From Methanoprimaticola sp047501175 (GTDB lineage Archaea; Thermoplasmatota; Thermoplasmata; Methanomassiliicoccales; Methanomethylophilaceae), in assembly GCF_047501175.1 (NCBI RefSeq), contig NZ_JBEQWH010000001.1:186001-250000 (forward strand): a stretch of 64,000 nucleotides of DNA, read 5' to 3'. This document shows, piece after piece, positions 44,367-53,219 of this stretch (position 1 is the first letter of the stretch; the number at the start of each line of letters is the position of its first letter). Position numbers and translations under genes: made by a program. Under the pieces are notes generated by a model that was given only the letters and a program-made list of their open reading frames with translations, searched no databases and had not been told where the DNA came from.

Positions 44367-46216
44367 CACTCCACGTAGGCATAGATTCCGTCGAATCCAG
44401 GTTCGGATGTGAATCCCATGCTGGAGTAGACGGTTATCGTGAACGACTGGCTGTCGGAGGTGTATCCGCCGCTTTTGCTGATCGTCACGGTCACATCATA
44501 GGTCCCAGCGACCGTCGGGGTTCCGGAGATGACATTGCCACTCACAGACAGCCACGACGCCCCCGAAACCGATACAGTACATCCATCGATGCTGGCTCCG
44601 ACGGTGTAGCTGAATGACTTACCGACAGTTACACTGGTGCTATCAGGGGTTGTAGTGATATCCAACTGTGCAGACTCGAAGATTGCATACAGAGTTGTCG
44701 TTCCATTGTATGAAACACTGACCGTGCTTCCAGGCTGGTACTGGACCGATCCCCCGTTCGTGGTTGCCCATCCCTTGAAGACGAATCCACTCTTCACAGG
44801 TATGTTGGAGGAAATCGTGAACGTGTGGTTCGACGTGCTCGTTCCAACATACGTCTGATTTGTAGGCACATTGGTGGCACCTGATGCAGAATAGGCCAAG
44901 GTGGCAGTGTATGTCTGTTTCCATACGGCATACAAGGTGGTGGTTCCGGTGTTCAATGCAATCGTACTACCAGGCTGGTATTGGACTGTTCCTCCGTTTG
45001 TGGTAGACCATCCTTGGAACTCATATCCACTTCTACTGGGAACGGTCGCAGGAATCGTAGCGTTGTATGTGGAGGATGTGGACGTGTAGTTCTGGTTGGA
45101 AGGTGCACCGGATCCTCCATTGGCATTGAAAGACAGGGTGAAATCATTTACCTTCTGTTCCCAAACAGCGTACAGAGTCCTGGTCGAACTGTACCCCACA
45201 CTGATGGTATCCCCAGGTTGATATGTTGCACTTATGGCGGAGCTCGATGTGCTCCATCCAAGGAATGTGTATCCCGACCTTGTAGGTTCGATGGATGATA
45301 TCGTGAACGTGTGGTTCGACGTGCTCGTTCCTGTATAGGACTGTTGGCTGGGTGCACCAGATCCTCCGTTAGCGTTGTACTTCAGGTAGCATGTGTATTC
45401 CGGATTGGATATGGTGATCGTCTTGGTTTTTGAGACACCGGATCCATCATTGGCGGTGGCCTTGACGGTCACAGACCCTGCGGATTCTAGTGAGATGACA
45501 CAACGTCCCCCGGTGGAGGTGTCTGTCTGGCTTGTGATGCTTGCTCTGGAGCTTCCAGAGGTTATGGACCAGGTGACCGTCCTGTCCGTTGCGCTGGAAG
45601 GCGAGGTGGTTGCAGTGAGGGTGATAGAGTCCCCGACTTCTCCCGAGGAGGAACCGGAGATGGAGATGGAGGTTACTGGCGTACTCGGTTCGACAGCATG
45701 GATTACAACAGTAGATCCTATGTTTTCGAAGCCAGTAGTTTGACCAACGATAACAACGGAAATAGAGATGTCTCCAGCCTTAGAGATGGTACCGGAAAGA
45801 GTGCCGGTACCAGGAACATACTGAGAGATAGCACTTTGTTCGGTAACAGTTAATCCAAAACCGGACGAAACAGAGCCAATACCTTGCATGATAGTGCCGG
45901 CAGTACCGACACCTAGAGTCTTGACAGGAGCACCAACAAGGACATAAATGTCATTTTTGAGGGCGGCTGGATTAATCCCGTTAGTGATTACATCGTCTGT
46001 GTTACGAAATCTGGACAGATCTGTGTAAGGGTTCGATGAAGTCCCTGCAGTTGGATCATAATAGCTTGATTCCGAAGATGTAATGATTACATCGTTGGCA
46101 GCATCCAAGTTTTCGGAAATTATTACGACTCCGCCCATAGCACAAATGGTTAGAGCAAGAATCGCGAATGTAGCGAATGGCTTCCCCCAGAAGGGGGAAG
46201 AAGTTTTGTAGGCCAT
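44366..46216 (-). CDS. Secreted Ig/InlB-repeat protein with conserved C-terminal motif
   Basis: 616 residues from the ATG at 46216 (TGATG overlap). A signal/anchor at about 12-35 (FATFAILALTICAMGG) precedes an unknown domain, a bacterial Ig-like (BIG2) domain at about 190-275, three InlB-like repeats (FNANGGSGAPSNQNYTS..., GYEFQGWST) and a putative Ig (He_PIG) domain. It ends SSMGFTSEPGFDGIYAYVE without a membrane helix. The same ending is found in the protein at 47445-48950. Near-identical 30-base stretches repeat inside the gene (about 44817-44850 and 45302-45334). Confidence 0.75.
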   Translation of the reverse strand: MAYKTSSPFWGKPFATFAILALTICAMGGVVIISENLDAANDVIITSSESSYYDPTAGTSSNPYTDLSRFRNTDDVITNGINPAALKNDIYVLVGAPVKTLGVGTAGTIMQGIGSVSSGFGLTVTEQSAISQYVPGTGTLSGTISKAGDISISVVIVGQTTGFENIGSTVVIHAVEPSTPVTSISISGSSSGEVGDSITLTATTSPSSATDRTVTWSITSGSSRASITSQTDTSTGGRCVISLESAGSVTVKATANDGSGVSKTKTITISNPEYTCYLKYNANGGSGAPSQQSYTGTSTSNHTFTISSIEPTRSGYTFLGWSTSSSAISATYQPGDTISVGYSSTRTLYAVWEQKVNDFTLSFNANGGSGAPSNQNYTSTSSTYNATIPATVPSRSGYEFQGWSTTNGGTVQYQPGSTIALNTGTTTLYAVWKQTYTATLAYSASGATNVPTNQTYVGTSTSNHTFTISSNIPVKSGFVFKGWATTNGGSVQYQPGSTVSVSYNGTTTLYAIFESAQLDITTTPDSTSVTVGKSFSYTVGASIDGCTVSVSGASWLSVSGNVISGTPTVAGTYDVTVTISKSGGYTSDSQSFTITVYSSMGFTSEPGFDGIYAYVE

Positions 46217-47433
46217 CAGATCACTCCCTGCCAAAGCAGAGCCGCGATGATTGCGATGACTGTGGAGATCGCTACAGGTATGCCGAGGTAGAGGTTACCT
46301 GTGAACCACATGCCGACCGCGAAGAATAGCGTGAGGATGATCGACAGGATTATGACGCACATCCAAAGATTGTCCTTGTCTCCTGCATCCTCTGTCCAGT
46401 GAGCTGTCAGGGTGATGTTGGACACGACCTTGTAGGAATCCCCGGCGTTACCGATGAAGGTCTCTCCCGAATACCATCCGTCGAATGAGTAGCCATCACG
46501 GGTCGCGGTCGGAAGTACCACGGAATTCCCTTCAAGGACGTTCTGCGTGGTGTATCCCGCGATACCGCCATTGCCATCGAATGTGACGATATGATAGACG
46601 GTCTCGCTTCCAACAGGTTCCCACATGGCCACGAGGGTCATGTCCGATGTCACGGGCGAGGTAAAGTTCCACAGTGCACCGTTGAATTGCCATCCCATGA
46701 ACACGAACCCCGTCTTCCCAGGGTTGACAGGTTCAGTAGCGGTATTTCCGCTAATGACAGTCTGGTTTCCAATGGATCCATCCCCTCCGTTGAGGTCGAA
46801 GGTCACGGTGCATTCCACGGTGGACTCGACCCATTTCGCATACAGGGTGATGTCCCTGACGACGGTAGACGACCAGTCGAACGGTGCGGTGCATGCGGCA
46901 TCAGTGTACCATCCGCCAAATGCGAATCCCTCTCTAACGGGTGCGGCAGGCTGAGATGCGACGAACTGCGATTTGGATCCTTCGATCTCCTTGACTGCGG
47001 ATCCGCCCTGACTGTCGAACGTCACCGTTGGGAATCCCATGATATGGAAGAGGTATCTCTCGACGTAGGTGCCGTCGTGCTGTTCTCCCCCCTCGGTGTA
47101 GACGTTCTTGGCGGTCGCGGTGACAACATAGTCGCCCTCCTTCTCGAAGAGGTGCTTCACCTCTCCCCTGGCATTGGATGTCGTGATGTCCACGGTCACA
47201 GGTTCGGATCCATCGCCGAAGTCCCATGTGACCGATTCGACCTGGCTGGGGTTATTGAGTCCCATCACGATGTTGAACCCATACAGGGTCATCTCACCGT
47301 TGTAATCGTCCCCCGTGTCGGCATCGATAGAAGGAATCACCAGGACAGCCATGGATGCGGCCACGACCGCGAGAAATATCGCGGTCGCAACCTTCCTTTC
47401 CTTCACGGAGAACATCGTTCTCGTATCGGACAT
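46216..47433 (-). CDS. PKD/InlB-repeat surface protein with C-terminal membrane helices
   Basis: 405 residues; GGAGG lies about eight bases before the ATG at 47433. Signal/anchor at about 12-35. A PKD domain follows (VTWDFGDGSEPV...HLFEKEGDYVVTATA), then three InlB-type repeats ending near residue 345, and two hydrophobic C-terminal segments (LWMCVIILSIILTLFFAVGM; IPVAISTVIAIIAALLW). Likely displayed on the outer face of the membrane. It is cotranscribed with the neighbouring surface proteins. Confidence 0.78.
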   Translation of the reverse strand: MSDTRTMFSVKERKVATAIFLAVVAASMAVLVIPSIDADTGDDYNGEMTLYGFNIVMGLNNPSQVESVTWDFGDGSEPVTVDITTSNARGEVKHLFEKEGDYVVTATAKNVYTEGGEQHDGTYVERYLFHIMGFPTVTFDSQGGSAVKEIEGSKSQFVASQPAAPVREGFAFGGWYTDAACTAPFDWSSTVVRDITLYAKWVESTVECTVTFDLNGGDGSIGNQTVISGNTATEPVNPGKTGFVFMGWQFNGALWNFTSPVTSDMTLVAMWEPVGSETVYHIVTFDGNGGIAGYTTQNVLEGNSVVLPTATRDGYSFDGWYSGETFIGNAGDSYKVVSNITLTAHWTEDAGDKDNLWMCVIILSIILTLFFAVGMWFTGNLYLGIPVAISTVIAIIAALLWQGVI

Positions 47434-47444
47434 GGATCCTCCGA

Positions 47445-48950
47445 TCAGGCCTCGTCTGCGACGTAGGCGTAGATACCATCGAATCCCGGCTCGGAGGTGA
47501 ATCCCATGCTGGAGTAGACGGTGACGTCGATGTCGATGGTGGCGGTCTGTCCTGCGGCGGACGTTGCGGTGAGAGTGACTGTGGATTTCGCGTGAGATCC
47601 GGGATAGGATATGCTGAGCACGTTGCTGTCAGAATCGAAGCTGAGTCCGGATTCGTACCCTCCGTTTCCAGTGATCTCCACGGTGTTGGTGGAACCTCCG
47701 GACACTGTGAACGCGGTAGTGGATGCGGGCGTACCTGCAGTGGCAACAAGCGACCCGGGACCTGTTATTGCCAGTGTATCCTCGACGATGATGGTGACGT
47801 CCTTCGTCTTGATCTGTCCGTATGCGGTGGTGGCTGTGACTGTGACGGATTGTCCAGCGGTCACCGCGGCACTGCCGTCCACGGAGACGTTGCCGCCATC
47901 GACTGTGACTCCGGTGAGATCCGGAACAGACCATGTGATGTCGGATGTCGAAGACGACGCGGTCAGTGCAAGGGACACGGTGTTACTGTTTCCTGTGTAG
48001 GTCAGGATGGTGTTTCCACCCAGAATGGAGAATGCGGGCTCAGCCCTTATAGTGAGGTCCTTGGTGGCGGTCTGTTCGGGACCGTTCTGAGCTGTTCCGG
48101 TCAGGACGACGGCAACGGACACGGGTTCGGATCCGGTGTAGGTACCGGAGACGATTCCTGTGGAAGAGTCGAGAGTCATTCCTACGGGAAGCGTCCCGGA
48201 GGTGACGGCCCATGTCACGTTAAGGTCGTTGCCGGTCTGGGGGATGGCGGATGATGCGATGTATGCGCCGGCGGATGTGATGGTCTCAGCGGACCCTCCG
48301 ACGATCTTGTTGAAGACAGTGAACTTGATCTCAAGGTCCTTCGTCTCTCCCTTATCGGAGACGGCCTGCATCTGGATGGTGTTCAGTCCGATGGTCGTGG
48401 GTATTCCAGAGACTATGTTCCCAGACAGGGTGAGTCCCTGGGGAAGGGATACCTCATGCCAAGTGACGGACCCAATACCTCCGGAAGACGAAAGAGTGAT
48501 GCTCTGAGTGGCACCCTGGACGATCTCGTTGATGCATCCGGAATAGCTCAGTGCCATCGCCTCGTTGACGGTGATCCTCAGCCACTGGTATCCGATCTGT
48601 TCGGAGGCTGCATGCTCGGCCTTGAGGACGACATTGTAGGAGCCGACAGGGAATTCGGTAGGGATAATGATGGAAAGGTTGTGTCCGGTGATGGACGCGT
48701 TCGTGTTCAGTTCATTGACGGCGAAGGACAGGACTGTGCCCTCTTCGAGGTCAGACGGGAAGGTCGAGGTATATGACCACGAGTATCCCGGGGCGATCTC
48801 GATCTCATTGACATCCCCATAACCAGACAGGTCCTCGCCTGTGGCCTCGGATGCGTCCGAGAACACGATGATCGAGCCGCACAGCATGAGCAGTACGGCG
48901 AACACCGCTGTCGGAATCGCCATGTTCCTTTTGTTCGATAGTTCGTGCAT
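47445..48950 (-). CDS. Secreted Ig-like repeat protein with conserved C-terminal motif
   Basis: 501 residues from the ATG at 48950 (MHELSNKRNMAIPTAVFAVL), chosen because the signal peptide begins here; the frame is open further upstream without signal features. Several He_PIG/cadherin-like Ig modules follow (SGNIVSGIPTTIG, DSSTGIVSGTYTG). The C-terminus SSMGFTSEPGFDGIYAYVADEA matches that of the protein at 44366-46216, and like it has no membrane helix. First gene of the surface-protein operon; TATA-like boxes lie near 49031 and 49140. Confidence 0.72.
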   Translation of the reverse strand: MHELSNKRNMAIPTAVFAVLLMLCGSIIVFSDASEATGEDLSGYGDVNEIEIAPGYSWSYTSTFPSDLEEGTVLSFAVNELNTNASITGHNLSIIIPTEFPVGSYNVVLKAEHAASEQIGYQWLRITVNEAMALSYSGCINEIVQGATQSITLSSSGGIGSVTWHEVSLPQGLTLSGNIVSGIPTTIGLNTIQMQAVSDKGETKDLEIKFTVFNKIVGGSAETITSAGAYIASSAIPQTGNDLNVTWAVTSGTLPVGMTLDSSTGIVSGTYTGSEPVSVAVVLTGTAQNGPEQTATKDLTIRAEPAFSILGGNTILTYTGNSNTVSLALTASSSTSDITWSVPDLTGVTVDGGNVSVDGSAAVTAGQSVTVTATTAYGQIKTKDVTIIVEDTLAITGPGSLVATAGTPASTTAFTVSGGSTNTVEITGNGGYESGLSFDSDSNVLSISYPGSHAKSTVTLTATSAAGQTATIDIDVTVYSSMGFTSEPGFDGIYAYVADEA

Positions 48951-49136
48951 ATTATCACATTGGCATACCTCAGCTCCGGGTCGGGGAGTCGAAGGATATG
49001 CGGTATGTGATTCGATCGGATGCATTATAAGAAGGTCGAAGAACAGCAACCATGCATGACGACAATCCAGGTTTGTCGTAACACGGTAACCCGATAAGTC
49101 CACAAAAGTGAAATTTCAAATAGCTGAACCTTGACT

Positions 49137-49209
49137 CTTTATAAAACAGGGTTGAACGGCACTGCCGTCGCGTCGCAGATCGAGCATCCCACTTTTTCTT
49201 TGCGACGCG
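49137..49209 (-). terminator. Terminator-like hairpin and promoter box between two leftward transcripts
   Basis: CGCGTCGCA at 49169-49177 pairs perfectly with TGCGACGCG at 49201-49209 (9-bp stem, 23-base loop containing a T/C tract), just downstream of the gene ending at 49250. Beyond it on the minus strand is TTTATAAAG (about 49138-49146), a TATA-like box for the surface-protein operon. This 48951-49249 gap has no other gene. Confidence 0.45.
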
Positions 49210-49249
49210 GCCCTTCGAATTGAAAGACGGGGTTTCCCCCAATGTTTCA

Positions 49250-49840
49250 TTATGTTTTCAGATACCTGTTAACATACTGGTTGTAAAGGTATGCGTGGAG
49301 TATCCCTAAGATCACCAGCAGTATGCCTATGGCAATCAGCGAGGATGTGTTTGTAGCTTCCATACCCGTATAAAAACCGAGTCCGATCGGAACAGAGTCC
49401 ACAAGGATCGTCTTGTATCCGACAATCGCCATAAGAGCACCGAGCGCAAGCGATGCAGGCAGGAGCAGACTCAGTACGAGGGTCGCAGTCATGATCCAGA
49501 AAGTAACGGTATAATGATCGGTCCATCCATTCGTGGCCAGCTCGTAGAACGTAACATACTCGTGTTTGACCCCGAGCGAGCCTTCGAGCTCTATCTGGAA
49601 CATGAACAGGGCGTATGCACCGATCGCGAATGAGATCAGGGACATCGCCACGATCGCATAGAGCAGGTTCCTGCGCCTGTCATCATCGTACGGTGTACAT
49701 CTGGCTTGGACTTCGGGAACTGGCCGCGATTCCTGTTTCGGCACGGGTCTCGGACAGCCCATGTTCAGACGGGCCCCGCATCTGTAGCAGTACTGTTCCG
49801 TCTCCGGATTCTCGGTTCCGCATTTCCCACAGAACGTCAT
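49250..49840 (-). CDS. Zinc-ribbon membrane protein (paralogue B)
   Basis: 196 residues. MTFCGKCGTENPETEQYCYRCG is an N-terminal zinc ribbon (two CxxC pairs), followed by a short linker and about four hydrophobic segments (LLYAIVAMSLISFAIGAYAL; FWIMTATLVLSLLLPASLAL; others). It starts in an ATGA overlap with its upstream paralogue, which has nearly the same first 12 residues. Such zinc-ribbon/multi-pass proteins are common in archaea without assigned function. Confidence 0.7.
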   Translation of the reverse strand: MTFCGKCGTENPETEQYCYRCGARLNMGCPRPVPKQESRPVPEVQARCTPYDDDRRRNLLYAIVAMSLISFAIGAYALFMFQIELEGSLGVKHEYVTFYELATNGWTDHYTVTFWIMTATLVLSLLLPASLALGALMAIVGYKTILVDSVPIGLGFYTGMEATNTSSLIAIGILLVILGILHAYLYNQYVNRYLKT

Positions 49841-50724
49841 AATAGGACCCCATCGAAAATCCCGTCCCAGAGGCGGTACATCTTCTCTCCGATTCCTGCA
49901 CGTCCGAACTGTATGCCGAAGTCCCTCAGCATCGACCACCCTACTGCTCCGACCATCAGGATGATGAGCATGGCAAAGAGGAGGACCATGCAGACGCCAC
50001 CGTCCAACTGAAGCCCTATGACCACGCTTATCCCCTCTGCCGTGTCCGTGACGGACATGTTCGAGGCGGTGATGATGCCTCCGATGCAGAAGAGTGATGA
50101 TGGGATGGCGAAAATCGCCGAATATATCGTCAGTATGGAGAAGAACAAGGATGCGATTATCAGTCCAGCAGGCGTACCTCCCAATCCCGAGAGAGCCACA
50201 TCGATAAGTGACATCGGGTACGTCCCGAGGTCCCCGCCCATATTGTTGATCTCCATGGTCATGTCGGCATCGATGTGCACCATGAACAGGATCCCGAGCT
50301 GGACCAATCCAAGAATCACACCCATCACGGCCAGAGGCACCCTCACCTTGTTGCATTCATGACGGAGTCTGCGGTCCTTTTCCCGTTGCTTTCTCTCTTC
50401 CTCGGCCTTTGCCTTCAGTCTCATATCCTCTTCGGCTTTGACAGCTTCCGCATCGCGGAGGATCCTATCGCGCTCCTCGGCCACTTTCTTGTCGATGAGC
50501 AGTTGTATCTCCGGATCAACATCGACCTCGGGTGTGGAAGCTTCGGTAGGTTCCGGAACATGCACCGTGCCCGATTCTCCCACAGGGCCGTGTTCCTCAT
50601 CAATGTCAGGCATATTGCCGCCCTGGTTCTTTGCCACGACATCTGTGTGAAGCTTGGATCCGCAGGTGTAGCAGTATCCGTTCCCATCCGGGTTCTCGGT
50701 CCCGCATTTCCCACAGAACGTCAT
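49837..50724 (-). CDS. Zinc-ribbon coiled-coil membrane protein (paralogue A)
   Basis: 295 residues. MTFCGKCGTENPDGNGYCYTCG is a zinc ribbon; residues about 75-125 are a charged coiled coil (DKKVAEERDRILRDAEAVKA), followed by about four hydrophobic segments and a short tail. The 146-base gap to the divergent regulator gene at 50870 holds its promoter. With paralogue B it forms a two-gene unit that may assemble as a hetero-oligomer in the membrane. Confidence 0.7.
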   Translation of the reverse strand: MTFCGKCGTENPDGNGYCYTCGSKLHTDVVAKNQGGNMPDIDEEHGPVGESGTVHVPEPTEASTPEVDVDPEIQLLIDKKVAEERDRILRDAEAVKAEEDMRLKAKAEEERKQREKDRRLRHECNKVRVPLAVMGVILGLVQLGILFMVHIDADMTMEINNMGGDLGTYPMSLIDVALSGLGGTPAGLIIASLFFSILTIYSAIFAIPSSLFCIGGIITASNMSVTDTAEGISVVIGLQLDGGVCMVLLFAMLIILMVGAVGWSMLRDFGIQFGRAGIGEKMYRLWDGIFDGVLL

Positions 50725-50831
50725 CTGAACCCCCCAAACATCTGTCCATTACTCATAAGCACCCCATGGACGAAAAATCATGATGGCTAATAAATGTTCT
50801 GAATTGAATATTGAATGTTGCATCCTGAATG

Positions 50832-50866
50832 CATATCCATATTTCAATGTTAGATGTTGAACATTG
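50832..50866. promoter_or_regulatory. Operator-like inverted repeat at the start of the plus-strand regulator
   Basis: CAATGTT (50845-50851) and AACATTG (50860-50866) are perfect 7-bp arms around 8 bases, ending four bases before the ATG at 50870. Related TTGAATGTTG-type half sites occur at about 50807-50820. A CATATCCATATTT box lies at 50832-50844. The arrangement suggests autoregulation by the winged-helix protein and control of the divergent zinc-ribbon genes. Confidence 0.5.
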
Positions 50867-50869
50867 GAC

Positions 50870-51142
50870 ATGGACAAGGACGGGGTTCTCGGGGACAAAT
50901 ATGCAGTGGAGTTCATCCTGCTCCTCAGCGAGGGGACGAAGATGGAAAGCGAGTTCAAGCGGGTATGCTCCAATTACTATGCGATCCAGAAAACCTTGGA
51001 CAGGCTCATCGAGGGCGGGTACGTGGAGAGAGTGGAGATCAAAAGGTCTCGTGCCAGGCACTATGATCTCACGGAAAAGGGGTTCAAGGTCGCTGATCAA
51101 TTGTCTAGAACAATTGAGGTTCTCGATTCTCTTCGATGCTGA
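50870..51142 (+). CDS. Winged-helix transcriptional regulator
   Basis: 90 residues from the ATG at 50870; a TTG at 50864 would add two residues. YAVEFILLLSEGTKMESEFK, TLDRLIEGGYVERVEI and RHYDLTEKGFKVAD give the helices, recognition helix and wing of a PadR/MarR-like winged helix. It is one of the two plus-strand genes of the element and faces the leftward surface-gene block, so it may govern when that block is expressed. Confidence 0.75.
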   Translation: MDKDGVLGDKYAVEFILLLSEGTKMESEFKRVCSNYYAIQKTLDRLIEGGYVERVEIKRSRARHYDLTEKGFKVADQLSRTIEVLDSLRC

Positions 51143-51177
51143 TTGAAGAATCGTTTTGGAGGATAAGTTAAAGAGAT

Positions 51178-51224
51178 CTGAAGAAGGGCTGGAAAGACCT
51201 GTATGTGTAGGGGTCTCCCTTCAG
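51178..51224. terminator. Bidirectional terminator-like hairpin
   Basis: CTGAAG...GGG pairs with CCC-TTCAG, and inside it AGACC pairs with GGTCT. It separates the convergent ends of the regulator (stop 51142) and the transglutaminase-like gene (stop 51275). Confidence 0.35.
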
Positions 51225-51274
51225 TCTACAGGTTCTTGGCATACCCTTCTAAGCGATCTCGTTTGATTCTCGAT

Positions 51275-52012
51275 TCACCGTGTGTAACAAGACGCGATGG
51301 CCGCTATAACCACAATCGCCAACAGCGTGATGAATATTGTACAGACGCCCGTCGAACTCGGATTCCAGAGTTCTCCAAAGACCCTTTCCACATCGGGATC
51401 ACGGCATCCAAACGTCCGAGTCCCTGTGGGATCTGCGGCGACATACACATCGTCATTGAACGTCACGGTATTGTCTGTTGACCTAATCTCATCCACACGG
51501 ATCCCTGTGCTGACATGTCCCGGTTCGAATACGAGTACGGTATCGAGGCCGAGCGCGATGCAGATGGAGACCAGTAGTAGTGCCTGGTCCTCGCAATCTC
51601 CGGTACCGAGGCGCAGGGTATCACAAGGGAGTTGCCAATATTCGCCTGTCCCATGAGTTTCCCAATCGTATACATAATCTATGCAGTCTTGGACCCAATA
51701 AAGGGCATATGATGCGAGCTCCCTGTCACTTTTCCATTCTTTGATGACCGATATATCGTGGGCAAGCTGTCTCACGGCATGATCGCTAGGTGTGACGAAT
51801 TGCCACAACTGGCAATCCATGCCACGTCTTATTGCGGGTCCGGAAGTAAGAGGAACCTCTATCGTGAATTCGGTCCCGAGATAACGATATGAGACTTCCT
51901 CTGTTTCGGAGTAGTCTCCTTCCGGGATGATTATGAAGTTCGATAGCGGAACTAAGCATAGGGTCGAGGTCATGATTACAAAGATGAGGATGCCAGCTTT
52001 CAGGCCGGCCAT
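51275..52012 (-). CDS. Anchored transglutaminase-like cysteine protein
   Basis: 245 residues. Signal/anchor at about 5-27 (AGILIFVIMTSTLCLVPLS) and a C-terminal helix (IFITLLAIVVIAAIASC). The catalytic triad of the transglutaminase-like fold is visible: Cys140 in GTGDCEDQALLLV, His in EPGHVSTGI and Asp in VAADPTGTR. Proteins of this type are usually cysteine peptidases or acyl transferases acting outside the cell. Within this element it could process or cross-link the surface proteins encoded next on the left; that is inference. Confidence 0.75.
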   Translation of the reverse strand: MAGLKAGILIFVIMTSTLCLVPLSNFIIIPEGDYSETEEVSYRYLGTEFTIEVPLTSGPAIRRGMDCQLWQFVTPSDHAVRQLAHDISVIKEWKSDRELASYALYWVQDCIDYVYDWETHGTGEYWQLPCDTLRLGTGDCEDQALLLVSICIALGLDTVLVFEPGHVSTGIRVDEIRSTDNTVTFNDDVYVAADPTGTRTFGCRDPDVERVFGELWNPSSTGVCTIFITLLAIVVIAAIASCYTR

Positions 52013-52203
52013 TCCTCCTCATCCCCCGCGGATTTCTCGATCGTGATATTGTACCGTTCGCACTGGATGTTCACGCGGTCCGACCCCCTGAGGAGATCGA
52101 GCCATGCGGCCTTGGATTCTCCTTTAAGGGTCATATGGATCCCGCACCGAAGCGAATCGTCTGGATGGATGACTGTGGAGAAACACAGCTGATCCTCGGT
52201 CAT
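52000..52203 (-). CDS. Small hypothetical protein
   Basis: 67 residues (MTEDQLCFSTVIHPDDSLRC), start overlapping the stop of the preceding small gene, stop 13 bases inside the transglutaminase gene. No motif recognised. Mixed beta-like composition with an acidic C-terminus. Confidence 0.5.
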   Translation of the reverse strand: MTEDQLCFSTVIHPDDSLRCGIHMTLKGESKAAWLDLLRGSDRVNIQCERYNITIEKSAGDEEEWPA

Positions 52204-52361
52204 CGCCTACCACCCTTGATCTTGCGTGTACGGACCGGCTCTCTGCACACGGCGAACACCCCGCGAGTGTTGATCTCTATGCGGTAGTCGTCGTAGCCCA
52301 TCCCTAACAGCCACTGGCGGAAGTCCTCCATGGCCCTCATGTAGTCTTCAGGGATCTGCAT
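52200..52361 (-). CDS. Very small hypothetical protein
   Basis: 53 residues: MQIPEDYMRAMEDFRQWLLG, then MGYDDYRIEINTRG, VFAVCREPVRT, RKIKGGRR. A short helix precedes a beta-like segment and a basic tail. The ATG lies inside the end of the winged-helix gene upstream and the TGA overlaps the next start. Clear codon structure and coupling support it despite its size. Confidence 0.5.
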   Translation of the reverse strand: MQIPEDYMRAMEDFRQWLLGMGYDDYRIEINTRGVFAVCREPVRTRKIKGGRR

Positions 52362-52561
52362 CGTGCAACCCCCTTGGCCAGGGTGTAGACGTAGCCATAC
52401 GGGTCATCCATATGGCGGGAGACCAGACCGTATCCCGCCAGACGGTTTGCCGACCCGGATATCGCTTGTCTCGTCACTCTGAGCGATATCGCGAGCTCCC
52501 TGGCGGTCCATTCGTCCCCATCGCTCAACTTGTTCAGGACGAGCCTGTCGATCTTCTTCAC
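52337..52561 (-). CDS. Small winged-helix DNA-binding protein
   Basis: 74 residues from a GTG with GAAGGAGGGG upstream. DRLVLNKLSDGDEWTARELA, SLRVTRQAISGSANRLAGYG and LVSRHMDDPYGYVYTLA show helix, recognition helix and wing. A typical element-encoded regulator; target unknown. Confidence 0.6.
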   Translation of the reverse strand: MKKIDRLVLNKLSDGDEWTARELAISLRVTRQAISGSANRLAGYGLVSRHMDDPYGYVYTLAKGVARCRSLKTT

Positions 52562-52941
52562 ACCGACCCCTCCTTCATATCCAACTCATCATCTTGACAT
52601 TCGTCCCCGACATCACGGGAATCTCTCATCTTGGAATTTGTCATGTTAACCTCACCGATTATTGCTGAAAGCAGTTCGTGCATGCTGGGATCGTTGCGTA
52701 TGATTGTCGGAACGTCCTTGCATACGGGAGCCGCGCGGACCAATTTCCGCGCGGCATCCATCGTGGTCTGTCCGGTCACATCCGCATATGTGGCCACCAG
52801 TGCAAAGAAATAGGACAGGCTGGCCTCGACCAGCTCGCTCTTCCCGATTCTCCCTAGAATGGAGAGCTGGTTGGCCACCAGATATGTGGGGACGGACAGC
52901 CTATGATTGAGCTCCCTCGTCTCCGGTTGTGGAGACCTCAT
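52558..52941 (-). CDS. Hypothetical helical protein
   Basis: 127 residues from the ATG at 52941 that overlaps the previous stop (ATGA). The central part (PTYLVANQLSILGRIGKSEL, VEASLSYFFALVATYADVTG) is helical, the C-terminus acidic. No family recognised. Confidence 0.5.
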   Translation of the reverse strand: MRSPQPETRELNHRLSVPTYLVANQLSILGRIGKSELVEASLSYFFALVATYADVTGQTTMDAARKLVRAAPVCKDVPTIIRNDPSMHELLSAIIGEVNMTNSKMRDSRDVGDECQDDELDMKEGSV

Positions 52942-53219
52942 TTCCTCTGATCCTCCACCTGGATCGAGAGGATGCATCCATTGGACAGGGACATGTTGAC
53001 CTTCGACCCGGAGTATGACACCCCTCCCACCCTGTATGCGATCTGTTTGCCGTCGGTCCCTTGGAGGACCAAAGTACGGGCCATTTCACCGACGACAACG
53101 TAGCCGATGCCGGGCAGATTGATGTACCAGTCAGTCAGGCCCCTCTTCCAATCGCGGCAGTCCCCGTATGTCAGGCCGTTTATGAGGGTGCGAGCCTTCT
53201 TGCGACTGATGGAGATCAT
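52938..53219 (-). CDS. Small hypothetical protein
   Basis: 93 residues. Beta-rich composition (WYINLPGIGYVVVGEMARTL; VNMSLSNGCILSIQVEDQ). It starts and ends in ATGA overlaps within the small-gene block. No family recognised. Confidence 0.5.
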   Translation of the reverse strand: MISISRKKARTLINGLTYGDCRDWKRGLTDWYINLPGIGYVVVGEMARTLVLQGTDGKQIAYRVGGVSYSGSKVNMSLSNGCILSIQVEDQRK

